DNA of 64,000 bases from Marivirga sericea (GTDB lineage Bacteria > Bacteroidota > Bacteroidia > Cytophagales > Cyclobacteriaceae), in contig NZ_FXAW01000001.1 in the NCBI RefSeq assembly GCF_900177665.1, positions 310,001 through 374,000 of the forward strand. Reading direction: 5' to 3'. The first letter of the stretch is position 1. Every line of letters begins with the position of its first letter. This document shows, piece after piece, positions 39,001 through 47,179 of the stretch. Position numbers and translations under genes: made by a program. The notes under the pieces are model-generated. The model ran no database searches. It was not told the DNA's origin and saw nothing but the letters and a program-made list of their open reading frames with translations.

Positions 39001-40917
39001 AATAGTAGTAGGGCCTATTCCAGAGGTTGTGATACTAATATCACCACCGCCTCCAGCTCCTCCAACCGTATTTATGCTTAGAGGAGTTAAAATACTTCCA
39101 GCTATAGTTAAGGTAATCGTGCTCCCGTTTTGGTCTGAAGCATTTAGACTTAGCGGGCTCGCCGAAGAATTTAAATTACCTCCAGTACTCTGGATAGAAA
39201 TAGTTCCGGCACCAAGCCCACCTCCATCGGAGTTTACAGTTCCATTTATATCTATATCTCCACCTGCAACTACATTTATATTTCCGCCAGCACCACTTGC
39301 TGCTTGAGAACTTAAGTTGTTAAACTGTATTACATTTGCAGCAATTAGATCTATTGTTCCTCCATGAGTAACAATAGATTCTGTTGACCCAGCCATAAAT
39401 CCATTTGCATTTAAAACAACAGAAATTGATTCGGAGTCTCCAGTAACTCCATCGAAGATACTTCCCTGTAAATTAATATTGTTTTCCGCATTGAGCGTAA
39501 GTGTATTACCAGCACCACTTCCATTATAATCAATATCAACCAAAAGATTAATATTACCTTGTTGAGCACCACCTGTATTGGTATTGATGGTAACATCACC
39601 GGAACCCAGTGCGCTAGTAATTAAATTAACTCCTAGCTGGGCATTATCTCCGGTTGGGTTAAAAGGAGAAGTGGTATTGATATTGGTATTTCCTCCACCC
39701 GCTACAATATCAATATTCCTTGGATCTAACAACCACTCGCCTCCATTACTACTTTCAGCGCTCACATCAGGGACGGTGCGCACGTCTAGGTTTATCTTTC
39801 CACTGGTTTCAATAAAGCCTCCTTTACCACTACCTGTTCCTTTGGCACTGAGGTTACCATATACTTGCGTAAAGTCATCCGCCCACACAATAATTCTACC
39901 GCCATCGCCATCCGCTGTGGCATTTGCTGTTATGGTAGCATTTGGGGCTATATAAGTTTTTTGCGCATTGGGTATACTCCCTTTACCTTTGAAGTCGCCA
40001 CCAATTAAAATGGTACCGCCTCCATTTGGAGCAGATGCATCCAAGTAAGCTTTTTCTCCGATTTCAACGTCACCTTTAGAGAGTATCTGTATGAGCCCAC
40101 TTGTTTTGTTGGATGTTATCTCACCAAATACTTGACTTAATCTATCTGCAAAAACTGAAACTTGAGCTCCATTTAATGCCCCTGTTACGATTAATTTTCC
40201 TTTCCCATCATTTCCTTCTAGTGCTTTGAGGTCAATATCGCCTGTAGTTCGAATAGTCTCTTTCACTTCGATCTCAGAAGCAGTTACATCTAATCCTTTA
40301 TCACCCAAGTCTAAAACCTCTGAAAAAGTGACTGTCAGAGGAGTCTTGGAAACGGGATTTGAATTGATCTTCAAATTCTGTCCAAAAGAAGCGGGCAACT
40401 TGCCAATCTCTAACTCCTTCACATTAAGTCCTGTCACAATCTCAAGCGTTTTATTTTCTGGTGACAATGTCATAGAAAATTCCTTGTTATTGCATTTAAG
40501 GATGAGAAAAGTAGCATCTTCACCAGACTCTAAACTAATATCAGTATATCCGGCAGGAATATTTATTTGTTGTACCCCAATAGCTGAAAATTTGATCCAA
40601 CTGTCCGGCACAGTTTGTAAAAGCAATTTATCTTTCGAATAACCATCTGAGTCGGAAAGCATTCCTTGATTATTGATCAAATCAGATGTTTTATGAGTAG
40701 AAAAGGCTGAACTATGAGCTAATACAGTTCCGTTAGCCAAGGTGAGTTTACTAATAGTTGATAATCGTTTAGTAGTATCAGCCCCTTGTTGTAAAATTTT
40801 CGGACTTAGTAACGTTGAGAAAAGTAAAATGAGTAATAAGACATTGTTCATAGAAGATCTAGCACCTAAGATATTAGGTTGGATGTTATTACTTTGAAAT
40901 ATAGTTTTAAGCTTCAT
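33052..40917 (-). CDS. Giant mosaic cell-surface adhesin, T9SS type B cargo
   Basis: A 2621-residue surface protein. From the N-terminus: a membrane/signal segment at about 24-42; a filamentous-haemagglutinin-like region (to about 420) with GGRIIVWADDFTQVYGNLSA and GGEWLLDPRNIDI; a long Gly/Asn/Ser-rich beta-helix region to about 1330; a PKD-like unit (VDWGDGNTS) at about 1350-1410; nine BspA-type repeats of about 25 residues (pattern MF..A.AFN.DI..WDVS.V) at about 1430-1716; three 88-residue Ig-like repeats at about 1877-2139; three further repeats of about 78 residues (SGTGITD); a PKD domain (WSWDFGDGST); and a gliding-motility-type C-terminal domain (NIITANNNGQNDFIYIENI, QLLNRWGKVVF). It probably mediates adhesion. 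It is encoded with the PorP/SprF-family gene. Confidence 0.9.
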   Translation of the reverse strand: MKLKTIFQSNNIQPNILGARSSMNNVLLLILLFSTLLSPKILQQGADTTKRLSTISKLTLANGTVLAHSSAFSTHKTSDLINNQGMLSDSDGYSKDKLLLQTVPDSWIKFSAIGVQQINIPAGYTDISLESGEDATFLILKCNNKEFSMTLSPENKTLEIVTGLNVKELEIGKLPASFGQNLKINSNPVSKTPLTVTFSEVLDLGDKGLDVTASEIEVKETIRTTGDIDLKALEGNDGKGKLIVTGALNGAQVSVFADRLSQVFGEITSNKTSGLIQILSKGDVEIGEKAYLDASAPNGGGTILIGGDFKGKGSIPNAQKTYIAPNATITANATADGDGGRIIVWADDFTQVYGNLSAKGTGSGKGGFIETSGKINLDVRTVPDVSAESSNGGEWLLDPRNIDIVAGGGNTNINTTSPFNPTGDNAQLGVNLITSALGSGDVTINTNTGGAQQGNINLLVDIDYNGSGAGNTLTLNAENNINLQGSIFDGVTGDSESISVVLNANGFMAGSTESIVTHGGTIDLIAANVIQFNNLSSQAASGAGGNINVVAGGDIDINGTVNSDGGGLGAGTISIQSTGGNLNSSASPLSLNASDQNGSTITLTIAGSILTPLSINTVGGAGGGGDISITTSGIGPTTINTISPNGLGASGNVTFNVGGDLTLPGFNLNGGLISGGILNITAGGDVSLLGAFTNNGVPNGGAIDITSTSGNISVTSLASSGGTDFGGAITLNAVNGTVTATGNISTNGGIGGGGVDIDGGIINVLDLNSGGPALNLNSFIGNITCGDLATEDSFSGSGPINISSANNITTGTLDAATGGPGSGPITLLGNDITINGNVDASAGSTMANGNTIDITGNIVDITGSFLATGDGGGGSILIDAQTLSKPVGNLIFDVSTSASSGGAGGSIAINSNQVLNDLSFNVSENGVTGGAGGSVSLDIASGTTTIAVLNMNGTNGGGDFTAIGSSNLVFNTNLNSNITGANGAGGNILIDVNTISFGAGLGINTTAVDNGGDIDLTAAGDISINGTVDASATGFPSTAGEITITSTAGNLNSTATPLELIASANEGNNITLDIFGNINQPLDINTQPGVGSIFGNLNVTTGGAAPTTFSSIQVSGAQGAGNITISTVGDLIFNTDVVASGSFGAPVIIQSLADITFAAGLGINTSGTNGGGDVALTSDGTVTIPNGIITNGGSAGSGDLTISALGNITTGEIETVCTVGDGASGNIDLNSSAGSVNFSTISAEYPLEGGGNVSITALNEVIGSGSFSNLNGNNASISTVGGTSSGSVFISHNNNNPQDFEINQGATTNGLFSNLAADPSLSSDNFLNTTVVGGNYLSGDGNVLIRTPGPPFITTWRTTTASESINIPTFGGGYLYDVDWGDGNTSTAQTGDATHTYASAGTYTVSISGNFPQIYFNDPSQLDPNTAKIQTIEQWGDIAWRSMESAFRGCSNLTYNAVDIPDLSGVSSMQSMFESASVFNGDIAAWDVSTVTSMQRMFDGAEAFNQNISIWDVSLVENFVRMFAGANDYNSPLEAWNVIGATDMSGMFAFTDSFNQPLDGWANKLNGVLTVEGMFQQANAFNQDLSNWDVSTVVNFDRMFISTDVFNGNIANWTLTAAEDMSQMFSDAQAFNSDISGWDVSNVTNMSGMFSFAIAFNRDIGSWDVSNVTDMGASPSGAFEDGMFRGATAFDQDLGGWDIGNVLDMEEMLDNSGMSTANYEATLLGWGTIDGGAGETAIPSSITLGAVGLTYCDATGRNELTGAPNNWIINGDAPLVDATAIPTASQLSVCDGSSFDFSIGANVQTAFTYKLYSNFTNLSTRGNELGTWTEGNAVTPITLTDGVDGIILGDNILTVVGEDAGQTCETILDALLTITVNSVPTVVIAGDATICEGTSTDLTFTLTGTGPYDVTYSDGATDVVLTGINDGYIESVTPTATTTYSLVSVIDANNCSGTAVTGSATVIVNPEPTVIISGDATICEGESSDLSFTLTGTGPYDVTYNDGAADVVLTGIDNGHIEQVTPTATTTYSLVSVTDANSCAATALAGSATININPLPTVAIAGDVTICEGESSDLTFTLTGTGPFEVTYNDGAADVVLTGIDNGHVEAITPTETTTYTLVSASDASGCAATAVTGSATITVNPVSIITLDAQGPFCLSDASTSLVATPSGGIWSGTGITDGTVGTFDPNTAGVGTFTITYTISELGCSNEESIDITVLETPDASISAAGPFCSGDAPVTLSAINPGGSWSGTGITDEASGIFDPTSATIGENIITYTLEVGSCQDVKTTTILVNESPEVSIDEVAPICLESTPITLIGTPSGGQWSGSGITDPDAGTFDPTVAGIGISLINYTVNIDGCSGASEINIEVLSAPDDAAEINGPNDLCVGDEVTYTTSAINGAESYQWETPSGSVTTDTPELTYTAQDAGQISVAGVNSCGVGVPSNISYNLAPPATADFSFMVSPLSDLEYQFTSTSTGEVNNWSWDFGDGSTSASENPTHTYELPGNYTVSLTVSNGPCEDVVTQTVIVNTEIIITIGNIITANNNGQNDFIYIENIEKYEDHQVQLLNRWGKVVFSSTSFSNTPSTIANRPELESGNYVCIVIIRFAGMQVKQQQLITVVK
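34494..35290 (-). repeat. Three tandem 264-base coding repeats
   Basis: Within the giant adhesin gene, three units of about 264 bases (88 residues) follow each other with very high similarity. Each contains the stretches ICEG.S.DL.FTLTGTGP and DVVLTGI..G. The likeness is also strong at the DNA level, so the units arose by recent duplication or are kept alike by recombination. Confidence 0.85.
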
Positions 40918-41533
40918 TCTGATTGCCTATTTACTTTTTTGGTGTCTCAATAATCGTTTGTAAAAAGCAATTACTTTTGCAACCAGTTGTGATTATATCC
41001 CCCTAAAAAGGAGTTTTATATAGTTCAATGCATTTAAATTATACAGTAGCATTAATGTATTTCAGTAGCACTTATTGCTGACTGTAATTTTATTTCCCTC
41101 ATTACTAAATAGCCCTTACTCTTATCCCTTTAAAGAAGAGATCATTTGTTCTATAAAAAATCTAATATTTTACCTAATAGTGATATAATCATTCATGCAA
41201 AATACAGTATTTCATTTTAAAATGATAATTTTTGCACTGTAAATCAACAGTTAAGTCTGAGATAAACAAAATTTTATAATGGAAAATTTAAATTTTTCGA
41301 TAAAAAGCTTTTCTTATCCTATTGAATTGTTTGATTTTGGCTGGTTAAGCAAGATTAGGAGGCTAATGTGCTTTGCCAATCTTTTAAGATTTTGTGATTT
41401 CCATTAGAACCTCATGCTCTAGCTTTTTAAAATTATTAAGGAAGCCAGCAGTTCTCTAAAATATTTAAGATGCAATTTTTTTGTAGTGTGCTGAGGAGGA
41501 TCAATTGCTGTTATTCCAATTTTTAAAGAGTTT
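40918..41533. other. Intergenic region upstream of the giant adhesin gene
   Basis: About 615 very AT-rich bases. An inverted repeat at 40958-40967 and 40974-40982 (TTGTAAAAAG / CTTTTGCAA) lies 41 bases before the adhesin start codon and could be an operator. Farther up, 41196-41236 is a nested dyad (TGCAAAA ... TTTTGCA around CATTTTAAAATG). An 8-base repeat CAGTAGCA occurs twice around 41045-41075. No gene or RNA recognised. Confidence 0.45.
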
Positions 41534-42250
41534 CTATACTAGAAAGTCTATTAAATTGCCTATTAAAATTATAGCTAATGTAAATGTTAGCATCCCCAAG
41601 AAATATGCAAGAAAAGCTTTCATATAGCTCGAAAACTTCTTCTTATCAAAAAACTGTGCAATGGCCCAAGTAGCATAAATAACAAATAGTATTGCGCCAA
41701 ATTGCAATACTGCTAACTGAGTCAGTCCCTCTATAATTCCAAAGAGCGCTAATATTAGCATTCCTATTCCCATTACAAAACATAAAAGAATCAGGATTTC
41801 AAAAAAATTATAACCAAATTTTTTAAATAGCACTTTTGCCCATAGTGCTATGAAAATTCCCATAATTAAATTTCCATATCCATAATTATCGGAAATCCAT
41901 CCAAAAATATACATGGCAGTTGAATTTTCAGAATCATTGTAATGGATATATCCGTCTTCAAATTGTAAAATCTGTCTAATAAGTGAATAGATTAAAGAAC
42001 ATATGATGATGAATATCACGGGTTTGACAAGTCTGTTTCTATCTTCTTTGATAAAGCTGCGGATGGTGGAGCCCGGCCGAATGAGCAATTCCCGAATGGT
42101 ATACAATATGCCTTTATCCAGGTACAAAACGCTTGTGATTTCTGTGAAGATGTACCGACCGTTAATTCTATTTAAATCAGCTTTTCTTCCACAATTTGGA
42201 CAATAATTTTGCTCTACTTCGGATTTGCAGTTTTTACAGATGCTTTTCAT
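41534..42250 (-). CDS. DUF3667-type membrane protein with zinc ribbon
   Basis: A 238-residue protein: N-terminal zinc ribbon CKNCKSEVEQNYCPNCG, a short region matching the DUF3667 pattern (LYTIRELLIRPGSTIRSFI, RNRLVKPVIF), and about five transmembrane helices. The family is common in Bacteroidota and uncharacterised. The stop-to-start gap with the 82-residue gene upstream on the same strand is 3 bases, so the two form an operon. Confidence 0.8.
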   Translation of the reverse strand: MKSICKNCKSEVEQNYCPNCGRKADLNRINGRYIFTEITSVLYLDKGILYTIRELLIRPGSTIRSFIKEDRNRLVKPVIFIIICSLIYSLIRQILQFEDGYIHYNDSENSTAMYIFGWISDNYGYGNLIMGIFIALWAKVLFKKFGYNFFEILILLCFVMGIGMLILALFGIIEGLTQLAVLQFGAILFVIYATWAIAQFFDKKKFSSYMKAFLAYFLGMLTFTLAIILIGNLIDFLV

Positions 42251-42253
42251 GCC

Positions 42254-42502
42254 TTATTTTAAATTTCTTTCCTTTAACAATTGCTCTATTTTCTTAGCTT
42301 TTTTAGAATTATTAATAAAGTGATAGGCTAACCATAATGGTATTAAAGTGAGAAAACCCCAAGTGTTTACAACAACACTATAAATAACAATACCAAAGAG
42401 GAACCCAATGATGAGAGCATTAGCAATTGGGTTGGACTTTACTTTTTTTGACTCATCTAACACTTCTTGGTCACTAAGTTCGGAGAGTTCTTTGTTTTTC
42501 AT
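42254..42502 (-). CDS. Small membrane protein, unknown function
   Basis: An 82-residue protein with a charged N-terminus (ELSELSDQEVLDESKK), two hydrophobic segments (ALIIGFLFGIVIYSVVV and WGFLTLIPLWLAY) and a basic C-terminus. The pattern QEVLDESKKVKS with two helices occurs in small Bacteroidota membrane proteins of no known role. It starts the two-gene unit with the DUF3667-type gene, 3 bases apart. Confidence 0.7.
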   Translation of the reverse strand: MKNKELSELSDQEVLDESKKVKSNPIANALIIGFLFGIVIYSVVVNTWGFLTLIPLWLAYHFINNSKKAKKIEQLLKERNLK

Positions 42503-42706
42503 AGCGTATCTTTTTGAAAGATGAAATCTATTTGCACTTTATTCAAGAGTAGGTAAAAAAGATAGTTTTAAAAGCAAGATAGTAAAAGTAGTTCTATTTA
42601 GCACTAATCATCATTATTTAGCATCACCTAGAAATTAAATGCAACTTTCTGAGGAATAGTACGATGGAAAGAAGAGTGTATGTGCAAAGGGTTTAGTTTC
42701 TACTGA

Positions 42707-43660
42707 TTACAGCAAATTACTTTGCTCAATATTGATCACCACATTAGAAGGGCAGTGTCCTTTACTTAAATCGTCCATGGCCTCTGCTGCTTCGTCAAGA
42801 GTGTAGCGTTTATGGATGATAGCATTAAATTTGCCTTCATCTAATAATTGTACAAGATAAGCTAAATCTTCTTGATCAGCTTTTGCAGAAAGGGTTTTCA
42901 TTTTCTTTCCTCCAAAAGAAAATAACCAGCCAAAGAATATGGATTTTAATACTTGACCTAGCGTACCGCCTACCATCACATATGTACCATTGGAATTTAA
43001 AATCCGTCTGTATCCTAATAAGGGATAATTTCCGTTGATGGCCAGAATTAGATCGTAACGATCGCTGCCTTTGGTGAAATCAGTCTTCGTATAATCTATT
43101 ACTTTATCCGCACCTAAATCAATGCTTTGCGCCACGTTTTTGGAGCTACATACCGCAGTTACTTTTGCACCGAAATATTTCGCCAATTGAATTGCAGAAG
43201 TTCCAACACCACCGGCACTGCCGACAATTAACACCTTTTGTCCTGCGTGGATCTTGCCCTTCTCTCGCAATGCTTGCAGAGCTGTTGTTGCAGCTACTGG
43301 TAAAGTGACAGCATCTTCAAAGGATGTATTGGCAAGTTTGAGAGTGAATGCCTTTTCGGCAGCTGCTGTGTATTCTGCTAAGCCACCAAATTTAAAATCT
43401 GTTAGATCTCCGACTACGGCATCACCCGCCTTGAACTGCCGAACATTTCTTCCCACCGATTCGATGGTTCCCGATACAGCAGATCCAAATATTTTCTTTT
43501 TTGGAATGATCCCAATTTTCAGGGAACGATAGTCTGCAGCATTTAAGGATACTGATATCACTTTTACTAATACTTCATTGACGCTAGGTATAGATTTTCC
43601 TATCTCGCTTATTCGCAGTTTGTAAGGGGAGTACTTTTTGTTATATACTACTGCTTTCAT
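42707..43660 (-). CDS. Zinc-independent quinone oxidoreductase-like MDR dehydrogenase
   Basis: An NAD(P)H-dependent oxidoreductase of the medium-chain dehydrogenase superfamily. I place the start at MKAVVYNKKY, the usual family start; an ATG three codons upstream (43669) is possible. 317 residues. GroES-like domain to about 120; nucleotide-binding motif GSAGGVGTSAIQLAK; then VCSSKNVAQSIDLGADKVIDY. No structural zinc cysteine cluster is present, as in quinone oxidoreductases. Single-gene unit. Substrate unknown. Confidence 0.85.
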   Translation of the reverse strand: MKAVVYNKKYSPYKLRISEIGKSIPSVNEVLVKVISVSLNAADYRSLKIGIIPKKKIFGSAVSGTIESVGRNVRQFKAGDAVVGDLTDFKFGGLAEYTAAAEKAFTLKLANTSFEDAVTLPVAATTALQALREKGKIHAGQKVLIVGSAGGVGTSAIQLAKYFGAKVTAVCSSKNVAQSIDLGADKVIDYTKTDFTKGSDRYDLILAINGNYPLLGYRRILNSNGTYVMVGGTLGQVLKSIFFGWLFSFGGKKMKTLSAKADQEDLAYLVQLLDEGKFNAIIHKRYTLDEAAEAMDDLSKGHCPSNVVINIEQSNLL

Positions 43661-43809
43661 CAAAGTCATATCAAATCTTAAGGTTTTTAATTATGCATCG
43701 GCTTGCTCAACATTATGCTTATAAAGATATAGTTTTTCTTAGTAAAAACTAGGGGTATTTAGTTGGGGGTAGGATGATACACTAGGAGCTCGCGAAGGAG
43801 TAAAAGTAG

Positions 43810-43839
43810 TTTTCATGCCACCTCAAGGGAGCATGAAAA
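43810..43839 (-). terminator. Hairpin after the PLP-enzyme pseudogene
   Basis: A 9-base perfect outer stem (43810-43818 with 43831-43839) just after the pseudogene stop. It is a copy of the hairpin at 47141-47170 behind the intact gene and belongs to the same duplicated block. Confidence 0.55.
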
Positions 43840-43848
43840 CTGATAGGT

Positions 43849-44223
43849 TTATAGATTAATGACTTTTTCCTTGGCGTCTTCTGAAGTAATTTGCTCCACG
43901 AAATCAGCAAATACCTTTTTATGAAGGTCAAGGTCTAAATCAGGTGATACCGATACTCGGGCAAAATAATCCTTGTTGTCTTCCTTGGTCGTTCCTTGGG
44001 TAGAAGTTGCTGGAATGGTCCAGTAGCAGCCTTTTAGCTGTCCATAGCTTACGCAGTATTTACTTTCTTCAGGGATTTCACTGTTCATCATATTGATCAG
44101 CTTGTTGTTTAAAGTGCTTTTGTAGGTTTCCCTTTCTTCATGCGTTTCACCTTTGGTTGGTAAGTCTAAGGAATACACAGAAGGAGTGAAGCCTGCTTTA
44201 GCTTATTCTTCTGAAACGAAATT
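43849..44223 (-). pseudogene. 3' fragment of a duplicated PLP-dependent enzyme gene
   Basis: This stretch repeats the last 110-125 codons of the intact gene at 47180-49060. By my count the 109 residues of the open part differ from the intact copy at 10 positions, about 91% identity. Similarity stops near 44223, so the first four fifths of the gene are missing, and an in-frame TAA at 44203-44205 replaces a leucine codon (TTA in the intact copy). A downstream open frame could still be read, but with no start context or PLP lysine it cannot be an enzyme. Confidence 0.85.
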
Positions 44224-44274
44224 GCTAATAGCCCGATATATTTTTAATTCGCAGAGGTTGAGAGAATACTATTT

Positions 44275-46845
44275 TCATTGTTTTATAAACTTCACTGTAG
44301 AAACATCATCGTCAATGGATATTTGTATTAGGTAGATACCAGCTGGAATGGAGCTTATATCGATTACATTATTTTGAACTTCGGTTTTCATCGGAACTGT
44401 TTTCGATAACTTTCCTTCTAAATTTAAAATTCTTATTTGATTAGATTCAATGATCATATCTGAATTTATTTTCAAATAATTGTTAGATGGATTAGGGAAG
44501 ATTGAGAATTTAGGTTTGTCTGCCCGATTATTTATACTCAAAATGGCAGTTACAGAAATGGTGATATTGAGAGCTTCACTGTCAATATCTCCATCGTTTA
44601 CCTTTACAGGCACCGTAAGATCACCTACAAAATCAGTATTTGGTCTTATTTGATTTTCTGTTAACTGGTAATTATCTCCCTCTAGCACAGAAAGCGAAAA
44701 ATCGTCAGGAAAATCATTATCAACATCATTTACAGTCAGATCTGAAAGTGAAACCTCCAATAATTCATCTCCCGCTATATTTGTAGGACCCTTATATGCA
44801 ACTACTACAGGAGCGTCATTAATAGGACTGACCTCAATAGTTAAATCAAAAACTGGACTATTATCTATTCCATCGTTAATTGAGATTGGTACATTAAGAA
44901 TTCCGTTAAAGTTCTCATCCGGAATTATGATATTGGTACTCACAGAATAATTGTCGCCAGATTTAACAGCAAAAGTGAAATTCTCAGGATATGTATTTTC
45001 ATCATCTACTATTAACTTATCAAGCGGAATTGATAATTCGGTATCTTCGTCAGAAATAATAGGTTCTTGTGAAAGTATAATTGGAGGAAGGTTCGCTTCA
45101 AGAATAGGGAGTTCCCAAACGCTAGAAGCAAATGTACCGGCATAAATTTTATCTGATGTCAAAATAATTTCATTGACTGCTGAATTGCCGAGCTCTCCAC
45201 TTACATGATACCATTTCTCCCTAGTTTCAGAAGTAACAAATAACCCATTTTTAGTCGCAGCATATACTTTTTTTCCTGCCATAGCAATACCGGAAATAGA
45301 GAGATACTCATTGTTTAAGAAGGCCCAACTTTCACCTAGGTTTTCACTAAATAGTAACCCTTTACTTGTTGCTGCATATAATCTATCATTTGAATAATGT
45401 AAATCGTAAGTCATATAATAGTCACCTGTAATGGAAACATCTGTCCAGTTGTGCCCTAAATCTTGAGATAAGAACATTTCACCGTTCCGAGTACTTACTA
45501 CAACTGTGTCTCCTTGCAATAAAATACTTTCATAACCAGTTTCAATATTGAGTCCATTATTTTCGCTTAAGACAAAAGTTTTAGCCGTGTCGCTTGAAAC
45601 ATATATCCCCGTGCCACCTGAGCCCAGTACGAATTTTCCATTATCAAAATCGAGGGTACTTGTCCCAAGGTCAGATATTCTGCTCCATTCAGTACCGAAA
45701 TTGGAAGAACGATAAACACCTCCGCCAGTTCCGATAAAAACGTCATCTCCCACTATTACAATATTATGAATTGACTTTGCATTTAAGGCATCTAAGCCGA
45801 AATTCATTTTAGTCCAGTTTGACTCGGTATCATAACGAAAAATACCTTGCCTTTCAGTGCCAGCAAATATGTAAGTCCCATTTGAAGCGAGTGATTCTAT
45901 CTCCAGTGCTTGAAGGCCTTGATTACTATTCACCCATTCATTTCCATTATCATAAGATGAATAGATGCCTTCAGATGTACTCATGATTATTGCATTATCT
46001 AGTAATTCAATGTCACGGACAAATTGGTCAGTTTCAGTATTTTGAACCAAAACCCAGTTCAAGCCTTCGTCTTTGGAGTAGTAGAATCTTCCCACACTAG
46101 TCGTTAAATAAATGCTATCGCCTGAAACTCCCATGTTTAAGATGGATGCATTTACGTTTAAGGTAGATTTGTTCCATGAAATACCGTCTGATGAAACAAA
46201 TATGTTTCCATTATCTCCAACAATTAATGAATTTTCTGTTGCCGTCATTGATCTAACGCCATTTGCGTCAAGGCCGGTGATTTCTATTTCTTCCCAGGAA
46301 TTTCCGCTGTTTGTACTTCTAAATAATGAACTCCCGCCAGCATAGACAGCTGATTTGAAATAAGCAAAATCTTCAAATTGTATGTCAGCAATCCCATCAC
46401 TTTTTTCAGTCCAATTTGATCCATTGTCTTCTGAATAGTAAACACCTCCATTGGCATTTCCAGCATAGATGTCATTTTCATTGACCATAAAGTTATAGAA
46501 AGTAAGGTCTTCTACTTCATTATTAATTGCTGTCCAATTTTCAGCTTCGTCTGTAGATAAGTAAATTCCATTGTTAAAAACAGAGGCATAAATTGTTCCA
46601 TTATTAGACACTAAATCATAGACTGTGCCATTAGTAGGAAGGCCTGTAGTTTTCTTTTCCCATGTTTGTCCATTGTCAATAGATTTATATACTCCTCCAT
46701 TACCTGCTGAAGCAATAAGAGTATTTTCTGTTTTTACCAATTCACCCATAAACCCTCCATATGGGCCAGAAGTTGACATCCCTTGTGAAAATAATAATGT
46801 ATACATTAGCAAGTTCAAAAGAACCAGAAGAGATACTTTTTTCAT
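44275..46845 (-). CDS. Asp-box beta-propeller surface protein with T9SS type A sorting domain
   Basis: An 856-residue secreted protein. After the signal peptide (LLMYTLLFSQG) comes a region to about 570 with roughly eleven Asp-box units of the pattern S.D.G..W, such as SIDNGQTWEKK, SEDNGSNWTEK and SQDLGHNWTDV, as in sialidase- and Vps10-type propellers. Two cadherin-like/Ig-like domains follow (SPINDAPVV between them), then a type A C-terminal sorting domain (FSIFPNPSNNYLKINS, SSIPAGIYLIQISID, ending VKFIKQ). It would be exported by T9SS and anchored or released at the surface. No catalytic residues of a sialidase were identified. It lies between the pseudogene and the intact copy of the PLP enzyme. 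Confidence 0.87.
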   Translation of the reverse strand: MKKVSLLVLLNLLMYTLLFSQGMSTSGPYGGFMGELVKTENTLIASAGNGGVYKSIDNGQTWEKKTTGLPTNGTVYDLVSNNGTIYASVFNNGIYLSTDEAENWTAINNEVEDLTFYNFMVNENDIYAGNANGGVYYSEDNGSNWTEKSDGIADIQFEDFAYFKSAVYAGGSSLFRSTNSGNSWEEIEITGLDANGVRSMTATENSLIVGDNGNIFVSSDGISWNKSTLNVNASILNMGVSGDSIYLTTSVGRFYYSKDEGLNWVLVQNTETDQFVRDIELLDNAIIMSTSEGIYSSYDNGNEWVNSNQGLQALEIESLASNGTYIFAGTERQGIFRYDTESNWTKMNFGLDALNAKSIHNIVIVGDDVFIGTGGGVYRSSNFGTEWSRISDLGTSTLDFDNGKFVLGSGGTGIYVSSDTAKTFVLSENNGLNIETGYESILLQGDTVVVSTRNGEMFLSQDLGHNWTDVSITGDYYMTYDLHYSNDRLYAATSKGLLFSENLGESWAFLNNEYLSISGIAMAGKKVYAATKNGLFVTSETREKWYHVSGELGNSAVNEIILTSDKIYAGTFASSVWELPILEANLPPIILSQEPIISDEDTELSIPLDKLIVDDENTYPENFTFAVKSGDNYSVSTNIIIPDENFNGILNVPISINDGIDNSPVFDLTIEVSPINDAPVVVAYKGPTNIAGDELLEVSLSDLTVNDVDNDFPDDFSLSVLEGDNYQLTENQIRPNTDFVGDLTVPVKVNDGDIDSEALNITISVTAILSINNRADKPKFSIFPNPSNNYLKINSDMIIESNQIRILNLEGKLSKTVPMKTEVQNNVIDISSIPAGIYLIQISIDDDVSTVKFIKQ

Positions 46846-47179
46846 GATTACGTTATTTTAATTATTTCGACTCCTCGAATATAGTATTTATTGTTGACTC
46901 AGGTATAAACAGATTTGTGCAATTTATTTTATCAGCAACTATGAATTCGAAATACCTACTTGTGAAAAGGAGCTTTTGCAGGTTCTGGAAGTAAGTAAAC
47001 TAATAATACCGTAAATATATAGATTTTTTTAGGAAAGCCTAGTGTCGATTCAAGGAAGTGGAAGGGGAGAATAGATTGAAGAATAGTTTAATACCTAGTA
47101 TCTACACCTACTAACAAACTGAGCAGAGTAAATGAAATAATTTTCATGCCACCTTCAGGTAGCATGAAAACTGATGGGT
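46846..47179. other. Intergenic region between the propeller gene and the PLP-enzyme gene
   Basis: About 330 bases. It holds the terminator of the PLP-enzyme gene at 47141-47170 and must contain the promoter of the propeller gene. TATATTCG in reverse orientation near 46877-46884 is one mismatch from TAnnTTTG. Nothing else recognised. Confidence 0.4.
47141..47170 (-). terminator. Intrinsic terminator of the PLP-enzyme gene
   Basis: A stem of 9 perfect pairs (47141-47149 with 47162-47170), extended by four more with a wobble around a TGAA loop, 10 bases past the stop codon. The following stretch on the minus strand is moderately T-rich. Confidence 0.65.

Noticed and set aside
38345-39307. A 320-codon plus-strand frame (and several 100-180-codon ones at 37037-40642) opposite the giant adhesin gene
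   Set aside because: They are Pro/Ser/Val-rich mirror images of the Gly/Asn/Thr-rich repeats on the coding strand and show no signal, family or start context.
44178-44335. Possible intact small gene at the 3' fragment of the PLP enzyme
   Set aside because: The frame is a copy of the C-terminal end of the 626-residue enzyme with a nonsense codon and lacks the PLP-binding region.
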